Assembly (NCBI RefSeq): GCF_000812465.1
Contig: NZ_JWMA01000034.1
Location: 62,001 to 126,000 of the forward strand
DNA length: 64,000 nucleotides
DNA from: Cupriavidus sp. IDO
Lineage (GTDB): Bacteria > Pseudomonadota > Gammaproteobacteria > Burkholderiales > Burkholderiaceae
Reading direction: 5' to 3'
Positions 57,071-64,000 of the stretch are shown here, in pieces. Position 1 is the first letter of the stretch, and the number at the start of each line of letters is the position of its first letter. The notes beneath the pieces are model-generated. The model made no database searches. It was given only the letters and a program-made list of their open reading frames with translations, and was not told the origin of the DNA. Made by a program: the position numbers and the translations under genes.

Positions 57071-57550
57071 TTATTGCTCGCCCGGCTCCATCTGCGATTG
57101 CAGATAGTTCTGCAGGCCGACCTTGTCGATCAGGTCCAGCTGCGTTTCCAGGTATTCGATATGTTCCTCGGTGTCGGTGAGGATATCGACCAGGATCTCG
57201 CGGCTGACGTAATCGCCGACCGACTCGCAGTAGGCAATGCCTTCCTTGACGGTGGCGTGCGCGGTCTGCTCCAGCTTCAGGTCGCACTTGAGCATCTCGG
57301 GCGTGTCTTCGCCCAGCAGCAGCTTGTGCAGGTCCTGCAGGTTGGGCAGGCCGTCGAGCATCAGGATGCGTTCGATCAGCCGGTCGGCGTGCTTCATTTC
57401 GCCGATCGATTCCTTGTACTCCACGTCGCCGAGCTTCTTCAGGCCCCAGTGGCGATACATGCGGGCGTGCAGGAAATACTGGTTGATCGCGGTCAGCTCG
57501 TTCTTGAGCTGGGCGTTCAGATGCTGGATGACCTTCTTGTCACCTTTCAT
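57071..57550 (-). CDS. bfr: Bacterioferritin
   Basis: 159 aa from the ATG at 57550 with AGGAG upstream. Ferroxidase ligands are in [20 protein letters not shown] and [13 protein letters not shown]; heme-binding Met is in ERILMLDG; the second ferroxidase set is in [14 protein letters not shown]. It is a 24-subunit iron store with heme. It lies downstream of bfd on the same strand, with a hairpin between them. Confidence 0.97.
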   Translation of the reverse strand: MKGDKKVIQHLNAQLKNELTAINQYFLHARMYRHWGLKKLGDVEYKESIGEMKHADRLIERILMLDGLPNLQDLHKLLLGEDTPEMLKCDLKLEQTAHATVKEGIAYCESVGDYVSREILVDILTDTEEHIEYLETQLDLIDKVGLQNYLQSQMEPGEQ

Positions 57551-57584
57551 TGGCGGCTCCTGTTGCATCGGGCCCGCGCAAAAA

Positions 57585-57609
57585 TACGAAACGGCGCCAG
57601 AGGCGCCGT
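57585..57609 (-). terminator. Terminator-like hairpin between bfd and bfr
   Basis: On minus: ACGGCGCC / GGCGCCGT with a 3-nt loop, followed by TTTCG. The T-run is broken, so partial termination is likely, letting bfr have its own or reduced expression relative to bfd. Confidence 0.65.
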
Positions 57610-57679
57610 GTGCAGTCAGACAATAATGCGAATGCGCAAAAACGCGCCGGGAGCTGAATCGATCAGTTCATGGGCGCGT

Positions 57680-57985
57680 TCAGGCTACCAGCGCCTTGCG
57701 CTGGTCGTTCGCGACTGCCGGGTCCCGAGTGTCCATTATGGTACATGGGCCGGATGCGGAACAGGAAGAAATCTCCACAACCTGGATGTTCGAAAGGGTA
57801 GCGACGGTGACGTTTCGCACTGCGGCGACGCCTTCCTGCAGGACCTGGTGAGCGCATTCGCGGCAGCGGCCGCAGCAGGTACCGACACCGAGAGTCTCGG
57901 CCAGCTCGTCGAGCGTTTCAACGCCCAGGTGAGCAGCACCATGAATCTCACGATCGGTAATCTGGTTGCAGATGCAGACGTACAC
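57680..57985 (-). CDS. bfd: Bacterioferritin-associated ferredoxin Bfd, C-terminally extended
   Basis: 101 aa from a GTG at 57985 with AAGGAGG 5 bp upstream. The [2Fe-2S] ligands are C-x-C (YVCICNQITD) and a Cys pair in GTCCGRCRECA. E. coli Bfd is 64 aa; this one has about 35 more residues after the cluster domain, with two further Cys (SSCSASGPC). Bfd reduces bacterioferritin to release iron. A Fur-box-like site overlaps its predicted promoter, fitting iron-starvation control. Confidence 0.92.
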   Translation of the reverse strand: MYVCICNQITDREIHGAAHLGVETLDELAETLGVGTCCGRCRECAHQVLQEGVAAVRNVTVATLSNIQVVEISSCSASGPCTIMDTRDPAVANDQRKALVA

Positions 57986-58037
57986 AAGGCCCTCCTTGGG
58001 AGCTGGCGGCACCAGCATGCCGCCCCGAATGAACATC

Positions 58038-58071
58038 AGAATATCAGAGATCGAAAATGATAACAATTCCC
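58038..58071 (-). promoter_or_regulatory. bfd promoter overlapped by a Fur box
   Basis: On minus: TTGTTA (58061-58066), a 17-bp spacer, TATTCT (58038-58043). The plus-strand 19-mer at 58053-58071 (GAAAATGATAACAATTCCC) matches the Fur consensus GATAATGATAATCATTATC at 14 of 19 positions and covers the -35. The expected effect is repression of bfd when iron is plentiful. Confidence 0.65.
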
Positions 58072-58200
58072 ATTAAGCCACATCTGGGAACGTTATTCGA
58101 AGGCCACTGAGAGCAGAAAATTAGCGCTGCCAGAACCACTTTTTATTCTGAGAAGTGACCCCTGGTCTGCTTGCACGATCCGCGAAAAACCCTACAACTT

Positions 58201-59973
58201 TCAGGGTTTGGCAAGCTGCCGCAACGCTGCCGCCAGCTCTTCCGGGTCATAGGCGTTGAGCACCTGGTCCACCAGCGGCTCGAGCCGTCCGCAGTGGGCG
58301 TGCAGGACCTCCTGCTTGACCCGCAGCAGCTGCGCCGGATGCATCGAGAACTCGCGCAGGCCCATGCCCAGCAGCAGGCGCGTCATGGTCGAATCGCCCG
58401 CCATTTCACCGCAGACCGCGACCGGCACGCCGGCACGGTTGGCTTCCCGGATGGTGCGTGCGATGAGTTGCAGCACAGCGGGGTGCAGCGGGTCGAACAG
58501 GTGCGCGACCGCATTGTCGGCACGGTCGATCGCCAGCGTGTACTGGATCAGGTCGTTGGTGCCGATCGATAGGAAGTCCATGCGGCGCAGGAACAGCGGC
58601 AGCAGCAGCACCGCGGCCGGTATCTCGATCATCGCGCCGACCTTCAGGCCGGGGTCATACGGCAGGCCGCGTTCGTCGAGCTGCAGTTTGGCCTGCGCAA
58701 TCAGGTCCAGGGTCTGGTCGATCTCGCGCGCATGCGCGAGCATCGGGATCAGCACGCGCACCGGGCCGAAGGCCGACGCCCGCAGCAGCGCGCGCAGCTG
58801 CGTGAGGAACATGGCAGGCTCGGACAGCGACCAGCGAATCGCGCGCAGCCCGAGCGCCGGGTTCAGCGCGGTTTCGAAGTCGTCGCTGCGGCCATCACCC
58901 CGGCCGTCCAGCGGCTTGTCCGCGCCGATGTCGATGGTGCGGATCGTCACCGGCAGGCCGTGCATGGCGTCGACCGCCGCACGGTAGGCCTGGAATTGCT
59001 CCTCTTCGTCGGGCAGGTCGCCGCGGCGGTTCATGAACAGGAATTCGGAGCGGAACAGGCCGACGCCGACCGCGCCGGCAGCCAGTGCTGCGCCGGCGTC
59101 CTCGGCCATCTCGATATTGGCCAGCAAGTCGATTTCCAGCCCGTCGAGCGTCACCGCCGGGGTGTGGCGCAGGCGCTGCAGGCGCTTTTTCTCCAGCACC
59201 CGCTCGCTCTGGCGATGGCGGTATTCCTCGAGGATGATGGCCGACGGATCGACGATCACCAGCCCGGCATCGCCGTCGATGATGATCCAGTCGTCCTGCC
59301 GGATCAGCTCGCTGGCGCTCTGCACGCCCACCGCCGCCGGGATGTCCAGGCTGCGCGCGACGATGGCGGTATGCGAGGTGCGCCCGCCCATGTCGGTGAC
59401 AAAGCCGTGAAACACGGTGTGGCGGAACTGCAGCATGTCGGCCGGGGCGATGTCGTGGGCCACCACGATCACGCCTGGCGCGGGCTCGCCATCGGCCGCC
59501 AGCGCGGGGACCGGTGCCGGCGCCAGCACGGGCGCGCCCGCCAGCACCTTCAGGATGCGCTCCACGACCTGATGGATGTCGGCCTTGCGCTCGCGCAGGT
59601 ATGCGTCCTCGATCTCGTCGAACTGGCGCATCAGCTCCTCGAGCCGGGTGGTCAGCGCCCACTCCGCGTTGTAGCGTCGGCCGCGGATCAGCGCCTCGGG
59701 CTCGCGCGAGAGCGCCTCGTCGTCGAGGATCATCGCGTGCACATCGAGGAAGGCACCCAACTCCTCGGGAGCCTCGCGCGGAAGATCGCGCTTGAGGGTG
59801 GCCAGCTCGGACCGCACGGCGGCGCGCGCCGAGCGCAGGCGCTCGACCTCCGCGTCCAGGCGGTCCTCGTCGACCAGGTAGTGCGAGACATCCAGCGCCG
59901 CCGGCGCCAGCAGATGGGCGCGACCGATGGCGACGCCACGCGAGACCGGGATGCCGTGCAGGGCGAAAGGCAT
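58201..59973 (-). CDS. ptsI: Phosphoenolpyruvate-protein phosphotransferase (PTS enzyme I)
   Basis: 590 aa. Phosphorylated His201 is in GGRTSHTAIVARS. The C-terminal PEP-binding barrel has GVGLFRSEFLFMNR, the catalytic region MLAHAREIDQ and DFLSIGTNDLIQYTLAIDR. It starts the PTS phosphate relay to HPr (ptsH just upstream). No sugar-specific EIIB/EIIC is visible in the window. Confidence 0.97.
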   Translation of the reverse strand: MPFALHGIPVSRGVAIGRAHLLAPAALDVSHYLVDEDRLDAEVERLRSARAAVRSELATLKRDLPREAPEELGAFLDVHAMILDDEALSREPEALIRGRRYNAEWALTTRLEELMRQFDEIEDAYLRERKADIHQVVERILKVLAGAPVLAPAPVPALAADGEPAPGVIVVAHDIAPADMLQFRHTVFHGFVTDMGGRTSHTAIVARSLDIPAAVGVQSASELIRQDDWIIIDGDAGLVIVDPSAIILEEYRHRQSERVLEKKRLQRLRHTPAVTLDGLEIDLLANIEMAEDAGAALAAGAVGVGLFRSEFLFMNRRGDLPDEEEQFQAYRAAVDAMHGLPVTIRTIDIGADKPLDGRGDGRSDDFETALNPALGLRAIRWSLSEPAMFLTQLRALLRASAFGPVRVLIPMLAHAREIDQTLDLIAQAKLQLDERGLPYDPGLKVGAMIEIPAAVLLLPLFLRRMDFLSIGTNDLIQYTLAIDRADNAVAHLFDPLHPAVLQLIARTIREANRAGVPVAVCGEMAGDSTMTRLLLGMGLREFSMHPAQLLRVKQEVLHAHCGRLEPLVDQVLNAYDPEELAAALRQLAKP

Positions 59974-60022
59974 GTACCGCTCCGTCAGGAACGTTTAAGA
60001 ATTCTGGCAGAGGCCGCCGGCC

Positions 60023-60292
60023 TCACTCTCCCTCACCGAAGCGGTTGGCGATCAGCGCCAGCAGCGCGTCCATCGCCTCCTGCTCGTCCGGGCCATCGGT
60101 CTCGATGGTCACCGTGGAACCAATCCCCGCCGCCAGCATCATCACGCCCATGATGCTTTTGGCGTCGACCTGGCGTCCGTTGCGGGACATCTTGACCTGG
60201 CTGACAAAGCTACCCGCCAGTTGTGTCAGCTTTGCGGATGCACGGGCATGCAGCCCGAGCTTATTGATGATGGTGGTGTCCCTCTGCAGCAT
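60023..60292 (-). CDS. ptsH: Phosphocarrier protein HPr
   Basis: 89 aa. His15 in NKLGLHARAS is phosphorylated by enzyme I. Ser46 in DAKSIMGVMMLAAG is the target of HPr kinase, encoded at 5598-6569. Its first 32 bp overlap the end of manX in another frame, so its translation is probably coupled to manX. Confidence 0.97.
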   Translation of the reverse strand: MLQRDTTIINKLGLHARASAKLTQLAGSFVSQVKMSRNGRQVDAKSIMGVMMLAAGIGSTVTIETDGPDEQEAMDALLALIANRFGEGE

Positions 60293-60716
60293 ATTTGTCG
60301 GGAAGGTTGGCAGTTTGGTTTTGTACGGTTGTCGTGCCGACCTGCAGCACGCCCTGCGACCCGCCGGCCAGCGCCTTGGTGGCAAGCTGGTCGAGCTTTT
60401 CGCTCCGGTAGCAGATGGCGCGTACAAGCATGGGAAGGTTGACCCCGGCGAGCACCTTGACGCGGCCCGTTTCGGCCAGGCGCGCGGCGATATTGGCAGG
60501 CGTGGCGCCGAAAATGTCGGTCAGCACCAGCGCGCCGTTTTCTTCGCACACGGACTCCAGCCGGCGCCTGGCCTCGGCCAGGACTACAGAAGGATCCGCG
60601 TCTGGAAGGACGTCGATAGCCTCCACCCGCTGCGGTGCGCCGCAGTAGACGTGGGCGGCGCAATCGCGCAGGGCCGAAGCCAGCGGTGCATGCGCGATGA
60701 TCAGAATTCCTGCCAT
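60261..60716 (-). CDS. manX: PTS EIIA, mannose-family (ManX-type)
   Basis: 151 aa, a single EIIA-Man domain with the phosphorylated His9 in LIIAHAPLASA and VLTDIFGATPANIA. No EIIB, EIIC or EIID partner is adjacent, so a regulatory role is likely, as in other beta- and alphaproteobacteria. The protein ends in HHHHQ, encoded by the region overlapping the ptsH start. Confidence 0.92.
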   Translation of the reverse strand: MAGILIIAHAPLASALRDCAAHVYCGAPQRVEAIDVLPDADPSVVLAEARRRLESVCEENGALVLTDIFGATPANIAARLAETGRVKVLAGVNLPMLVRAICYRSEKLDQLATKALAGGSQGVLQVGTTTVQNQTANLPDKYAAEGHHHHQ

Positions 60717-60822
60717 GATGGTGAATCCGTTGGATTGCCCCGATTGTAGCAGGCGCCCTCAGCGCGCTTTTTTGCCATTTCTTGCTGTCCACCCGATAAC
60801 CGCGGCGGACAGCTTGCGCGGA

Positions 60823-61773
60823 TCAGCGATGTGCCTCCACGGCATGCTCGAGCGCGTCGATGAACATGGCCGCGACCTGGAAGCCGGTCTGCTGCGTGAT
60901 CTCCTGAAAACAGGTCGGACTCGTCACATTGACCTCGGTCAGGTAATCCCCGATCACATCCAGGCCCACCAGCAGCAGCCCTTGTTCCCAAAGCCCCGGC
61001 GCCAGCGCCTCGGCGATCTCGCGGTCGCGGGTGCTGAGTTCCTGCGCGCGCCCGGTGCCGCCGGCGGCCAGGTTGCCGCGGACTTCGCCAGCCATCGGCA
61101 CGCGCGCCAGCGAGTATGGCACCGGCACCCCGCCGATCAGCAGGATGCGCTTGTCGCCGTCCTTGATGGCCGGAATGTAGCGCTGGACCATCAGCGTGCG
61201 CGCGCCGTCCTCGCCCAGCGTTTCGACGATGGCGCCCAGGTTCATGCCGTCCGCGCCGACGCGGAACACGCCCATGCCACCCATGCCGTCGAGCGGCTTG
61301 ACGATGATGTCGCGATGTTCGGCATGGAAGTCGCGGATCCGGCCGGCGTCGCGCGTCACCAGCGTTGGCGTGATGAACTCGGGGAACTGGCCGATCGCCA
61401 GCTTCTCCGAGTGGTCACGGATCGCGCGCGGCTTGTTGAAGACCTTGGCGCCATGGGATTCGGCCAGCTCCAGCAGCCAGGTGCTGTTGACGTATTCCAT
61501 GTCGAACGGCGGGTCTTTGCGCATCAGCACCGCATCGAAGGCCGTGAGCGGTTCGAGCGCCTGGTTGCCTTCGCGGTACCAGTCGTGGCTGTCGCCGGTC
61601 AGTTGCAGGTGCGTCGCCGCGGTCTCCACCTGCTGGCCGGACAGCGACAGCTGCGACTGGAGGCACCAGAACAATTCGTGGCCGCGCGCGGCGGCCTCGG
61701 TCATCATGGCGTAGGTGGAGTCCTTGTAGGTCTTGAAGGTCTCCAGCGGATCGGTGATGAAGAGGATGCGCAT
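60823..61773 (-). CDS. gshB: Glutathione synthetase
   Basis: 316 aa ATP-grasp enzyme: MRILFITDPLETFKTYKDST at the N-terminus, VLMRKDPPFDMEYV, KPLDGMGGMGVFRV, and NVTSPTCFQEI near the end. It joins gamma-glutamylcysteine and glycine. It begins 9 bp after gshA, so the two steps are co-expressed. Confidence 0.97.
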   Translation of the reverse strand: MRILFITDPLETFKTYKDSTYAMMTEAAARGHELFWCLQSQLSLSGQQVETAATHLQLTGDSHDWYREGNQALEPLTAFDAVLMRKDPPFDMEYVNSTWLLELAESHGAKVFNKPRAIRDHSEKLAIGQFPEFITPTLVTRDAGRIRDFHAEHRDIIVKPLDGMGGMGVFRVGADGMNLGAIVETLGEDGARTLMVQRYIPAIKDGDKRILLIGGVPVPYSLARVPMAGEVRGNLAAGGTGRAQELSTRDREIAEALAPGLWEQGLLLVGLDVIGDYLTEVNVTSPTCFQEITQQTGFQVAAMFIDALEHAVEAHR

Positions 61774-61782
61774 GGGGGCTCG

Positions 61783-63084
61783 TCAGATAATCGGGTTCGG
61801 GTCGGTCTTCTCGAGTTCCAGCGACGCCGCCAGCAACGCCAGCCGCGCCACCACGCCATACATGTAGAAGCGGTTCGGCACGGCCGCACCAGGCTTGGCG
61901 TGGCTGTCCGGGATGCCGTTGGGGGCGAACGCCAGCGGCACGAAGTGCATGCCCGGCGCGTTCAGGTTCTCGTCATTGCCGCGGCCCGTGTGCACGCGGT
62001 AGAAACCGCCCACCACATAGCGGTCGATCATGTAGACCACCGGTTCGGCGACCGCCTCGTTCACCTTCTCGAAGGTATGCACGCCTTCCTGGATGATGAC
62101 GTCGCTGACCTCAAGGCCCTCCTTGACGACGCTCATCTTGTTGCGCTCCTTCCGGTTCAGGCCCTTGACCTCGGACGGATCGCGCACGGTCATGATGCCC
62201 ATGCCGTAAGTGCCGGCATCGGCCTTGACCACCACATACGGCGTTTCCTTGATGCCATATTCGCGGTACTTCTTGGCCACCTTCTTGAGCACGCCTTCGA
62301 CCGCGTCGGCCAGTTCCTCCTCGCCCACGCGCTCGTGGAAATCCACGCCGGTGCAGCGGGCAAAGTACGGGTTGACCATCCACGGATCGATGTCGATCAG
62401 CTTGGCGAACTTCTTGGCCACCTCGTCATAGGCGGCAAAGTGGCTGCTCTTGCGGCGGGTGGACCAGCCGGCATGCAGCGGCGGCAGCAGGTACTGCTCG
62501 TTGATGTTTTCCAGGATCGGCGGGATGCCGGCCGACAGGTCATTGTTCAGCAGGATCGAACAGGGATCGAAATCCTTCAGCCCCAGCCGGCGGCCCTTGG
62601 TGCCCAAGCGGGCGAGCGGCTCCACGACCAGCGTCTGGCCGTCCGGCAGCTCGATCGGGGTCGGTTCGGTGATTTCCTCGGACAGCGAGCCTAGGCGCAC
62701 GTTCAGGCCTGCCTGGCGCATGATCAGCGACAGCCGCGCCACATTCTGCAGGTAGAACATGTTGCGGGTATGCCGCTCGGGGATCAGCAGCAGGTTCTTG
62801 GCATCCGGGCAGATCTTCTCGATTGCCGCCATGGCCGCCTGCACCGCCAGGGGCAGCATTTCCGGCGCCAGGTTGTTGAAACCGCCCGGGAACAGGTTGG
62901 TGTCGACCGGCGCCAGCTTGAAGCCGGCGTTGCGCAGATCCACGGAACAGTAGAACGGAGGCGTATGTTCCTGCCATTCCAGCCTGAACCAACGCTCGAT
63001 GGACGGCGTGGCGTCCAGGATCTTTTTTTCCAGTTCGAGCAGCGGACCGTTCAGCGCGGTGATGAGATGCGGGACCATATCCAT
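61783..63084 (-). CDS. gshA: Glutamate-cysteine ligase, proteobacterial third type
   Basis: 433 aa. It is not the E. coli GshA fold by sequence; it matches the betaproteobacterial type: LITALNGPLLELEKKILDA, PVDTNLFPGGFNNLAPEMLP, LLIPERHTRN, VVVKADAGTYGMGIMTV, FYRVHTGRGNDENLN. It forms gamma-glutamylcysteine, the first step of glutathione synthesis. It heads gshA-gshB-manX-ptsH-ptsI. Confidence 0.95.
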   Translation of the reverse strand: MDMVPHLITALNGPLLELEKKILDATPSIERWFRLEWQEHTPPFYCSVDLRNAGFKLAPVDTNLFPGGFNNLAPEMLPLAVQAAMAAIEKICPDAKNLLLIPERHTRNMFYLQNVARLSLIMRQAGLNVRLGSLSEEITEPTPIELPDGQTLVVEPLARLGTKGRRLGLKDFDPCSILLNNDLSAGIPPILENINEQYLLPPLHAGWSTRRKSSHFAAYDEVAKKFAKLIDIDPWMVNPYFARCTGVDFHERVGEEELADAVEGVLKKVAKKYREYGIKETPYVVVKADAGTYGMGIMTVRDPSEVKGLNRKERNKMSVVKEGLEVSDVIIQEGVHTFEKVNEAVAEPVVYMIDRYVVGGFYRVHTGRGNDENLNAPGMHFVPLAFAPNGIPDSHAKPGAAVPNRFYMYGVVARLALLAASLELEKTDPNPII

Positions 63085-63242
63085 CCTAGTGATCGTCTTT
63101 TATCGTTCGCCCCGATTGTAGAGGAACGGCCAACCGGGCGCTGGCACGCCCTCTATAAGGATATGCGCCGCCCGACATAAGGGATAACGATATGGGGATG
63201 ACCTGACGGGAATTAAAGGCCCGATTTCCGGGCTGGCGCCCG

Positions 63243-63272
63243 GAAAAAAAGAAGCGCGGCGGTGCCGCGCTC
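63243..63272 (-). terminator. Orphan intrinsic terminator between amtB and gshA
   Basis: On minus: AGCGCGGC / GCCGCGCT with a 3-nt loop, then TCTTTTTTT. amtB already has its own terminator at 63486, so this one must end another, short transcript. Confidence 0.88.
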
Positions 63273-63325
63273 TCAAATGGCCTGACAGATACGGGGAGCG
63301 TTCTGCAGGTGGAGGAAACTGCCTC
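63244..63325 (-). ncRNA. Candidate small RNA between amtB and gshA
   Basis: A sigma70-like pair on minus (TTGTCT at 63355-63360, 17 bp, TAAAGT at 63332-63337) would start a transcript near 63325. It would end at the terminator at 63243, about 80 nt. A GCAG/CTGC hairpin presents TTTCCTCCAC in its loop, whose CCUCC is complementary to a Shine-Dalgarno core. No open reading frame fits. Confidence 0.45.
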
Positions 63326-63485
63326 ACTGGCACTTTATGTGCGCACCACATTAAAGACAATTGAAGCTTTTTAAGATCGGATTTAAGCACTCTACGAAAA
63401 ATGCACCTGCCTCCTGCCGACCCCTTGCCGGCCCTTGTCAGCGCTGGGGGCATGCTGGCGGGAGGCCCGGCAAGGCGCCCCGGAA

Positions 63486-63512
63486 ATAAAAAAGCCCGGC
63501 ACGCGGCCGGGC
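63486..63512 (-). terminator. Intrinsic terminator after amtB
   Basis: On minus: GCCCGGC / GCCGGGC with a 5-nt loop, then TTTTTTATT. It lies 54 bp beyond the amtB stop. Confidence 0.92.
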
Positions 63513-63565
63513 AAAACTCCTGAGAGAAGATTCCCAATCAGCTCTCCAGCACAACACCTTTACGA

Positions 63566-64000
63566 TCAGACCTCATAGGCAGTTTCGCCGTGCGAGGTGA
63601 TATCCAGGCCCTCGCGCTCTTCTTCTTCCGGCACCCGCAGGCCAATCAGCATGTCCACCAGCTTGTAGGCCACGAAGGCCACCACGGAAGACCATACGAT
63701 AGTGGTCAGCACGCCTTGGAACTGGATCCAGAGCTGGCCGGCGATCGAATAGTCATCCGCCACCTTGTTGGTCACGTAGTCATAGATGCCCGTGCCGCCC
63801 AGGCTCGGCGCAGCAAAGACACCGGTCAGCAGCGCACCCAGGATGCCGCCGACGCCGTGCACGCCGAACACGTCCAGCGAGTCGTCCATGCCCAGCATGC
63901 GCTTCAGGCCGGTCACGCCCCACAGGCACAGCAGGCCAGCCAGCAGGCCGATCGCGATCGAGCCCATCGGGCCGACGAAGCCGGCCGCCGGGGTGATCGC
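63566..64000 (-). CDS. amtB: Ammonium transporter AmtB, C-terminal part (5' end outside window)
   Basis: 144 codons plus stop; the frame stays open to base 64000. The visible part covers the last three or so membrane helices: GFVGPMGSIAIGLLAGLLCLWGV, the pore His in FGVHGVGGILGALLTG, and a final helix, then a cytoplasmic tail (RVPEEEEREGLDITSHGETAYEV) that is the docking site for the PII protein GlnK. It conducts ammonium. The start and any glnK partner are outside. Confidence 0.96.
   Translation of the reverse strand, partial: AITPAAGFVGPMGSIAIGLLAGLLCLWGVTGLKRMLGMDDSLDVFGVHGVGGILGALLTGVFAAPSLGGTGIYDYVTNKVADDYSIAGQLWIQFQGVLTTIVWSSVVAFVAYKLVDMLIGLRVPEEEEREGLDITSHGETAYEV

Noticed and set aside
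63337-63354. GGAGG followed by an ATG on plus near 63311-63339, as a possible leader peptide
   Set aside because: The frame encodes only five residues before a stop, no gene follows on plus, and the GGAGG is better explained as the complement of the minus-strand CCUCC loop.

Overview
The window is a contiguous piece of a GC-rich betaproteobacterial chromosome. Gene content and order (rpoN-hpf-ptsN-hprK-rapZ, ispE-tRNA-Gln-prs-rplY-pth, the aa3 oxidase biogenesis cluster, gshA-gshB-manX-ptsH-ptsI) point to Burkholderiaceae, most likely Cupriavidus or close Ralstonia relatives. The genus is inferred from recalled gene order and protein families, not from a database search. Almost all of it is housekeeping core genome. 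I see no insertion sequence, prophage, CRISPR array or rRNA. There is one tRNA gene (Gln, TTG).

Layout. 1-4645: end of kdsD, then lptC-lptA-lptB (LPS export), rpoN (sigma54) and hpf. 5062-8869: the nitrogen and carbon phosphotransfer regulators ptsN, hprK and rapZ, with a psiF-like cassette between hprK and rapZ, then a Lon N-domain protein. 8890-13205 (minus): mutY, a large dynamin-like GTPase, mutM. 13346-19482: TPR lipoprotein-pathway protein, lolB, ispE, tRNA-Gln, prs, rplY, pth. 19685-27035: minus-strand ferredoxin, coaD, rsmD and an M16 peptidase pair, with ftsY on plus, then maiA and a FAH-family hydrolase on minus. 27296-32499: nasT, nrtABC (nitrate uptake) and ybiB. 32514-34665: pirin and rpoH. 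34736-45028: cytochrome aa3 oxidase subunits and their assembly factors (SCO, CtaA, CtaB, SURF1, CtaG and several tiny membrane proteins). 45309-54774: methyltransferase, comF, trmL, Bug-type binding protein, gpsA, secB, grxC, rhodanese, gpmA, ctpA and moeB. 54771-57985: selU-selD, bfr, bfd. 58201-64000: ptsI, ptsH, manX, gshB, gshA and the 3' part of amtB.

The most informative regulatory locus is upstream of nrtA. Within about 300 bp it has an NtrC-type dyad, a textbook -24/-12 sigma54 promoter, two hairpins with AxxGxx hexaloops just downstream of the predicted start, and an intrinsic terminator ending in seven T's before nrtA. The gene immediately upstream encodes an ANTAR protein (NasT-like) whose receiver domain lacks the usual phospho-acceptor Asp. 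This reads as nitrogen-gated initiation plus ANTAR-controlled antitermination of nitrate uptake. No nasS sensor or nitrate reductase is adjacent.

Other regulatory signals: a perfect CIRCE (HrcA) operator in front of rpoH; a near-consensus sigma70 promoter buried inside ispE that should drive tRNA-Gln and prs; a Fur-box-like site overlapping a sigma70-like promoter for bfd; a candidate small RNA between gshA and amtB with a CCUCC hairpin loop; and a 60-bp palindromic element that supplies the rsmD stop codon. The PTS components seen (EI, HPr, EIIA-Man, EIIA-Ntr, HPr kinase) form a regulatory set with no sugar permease in the window.
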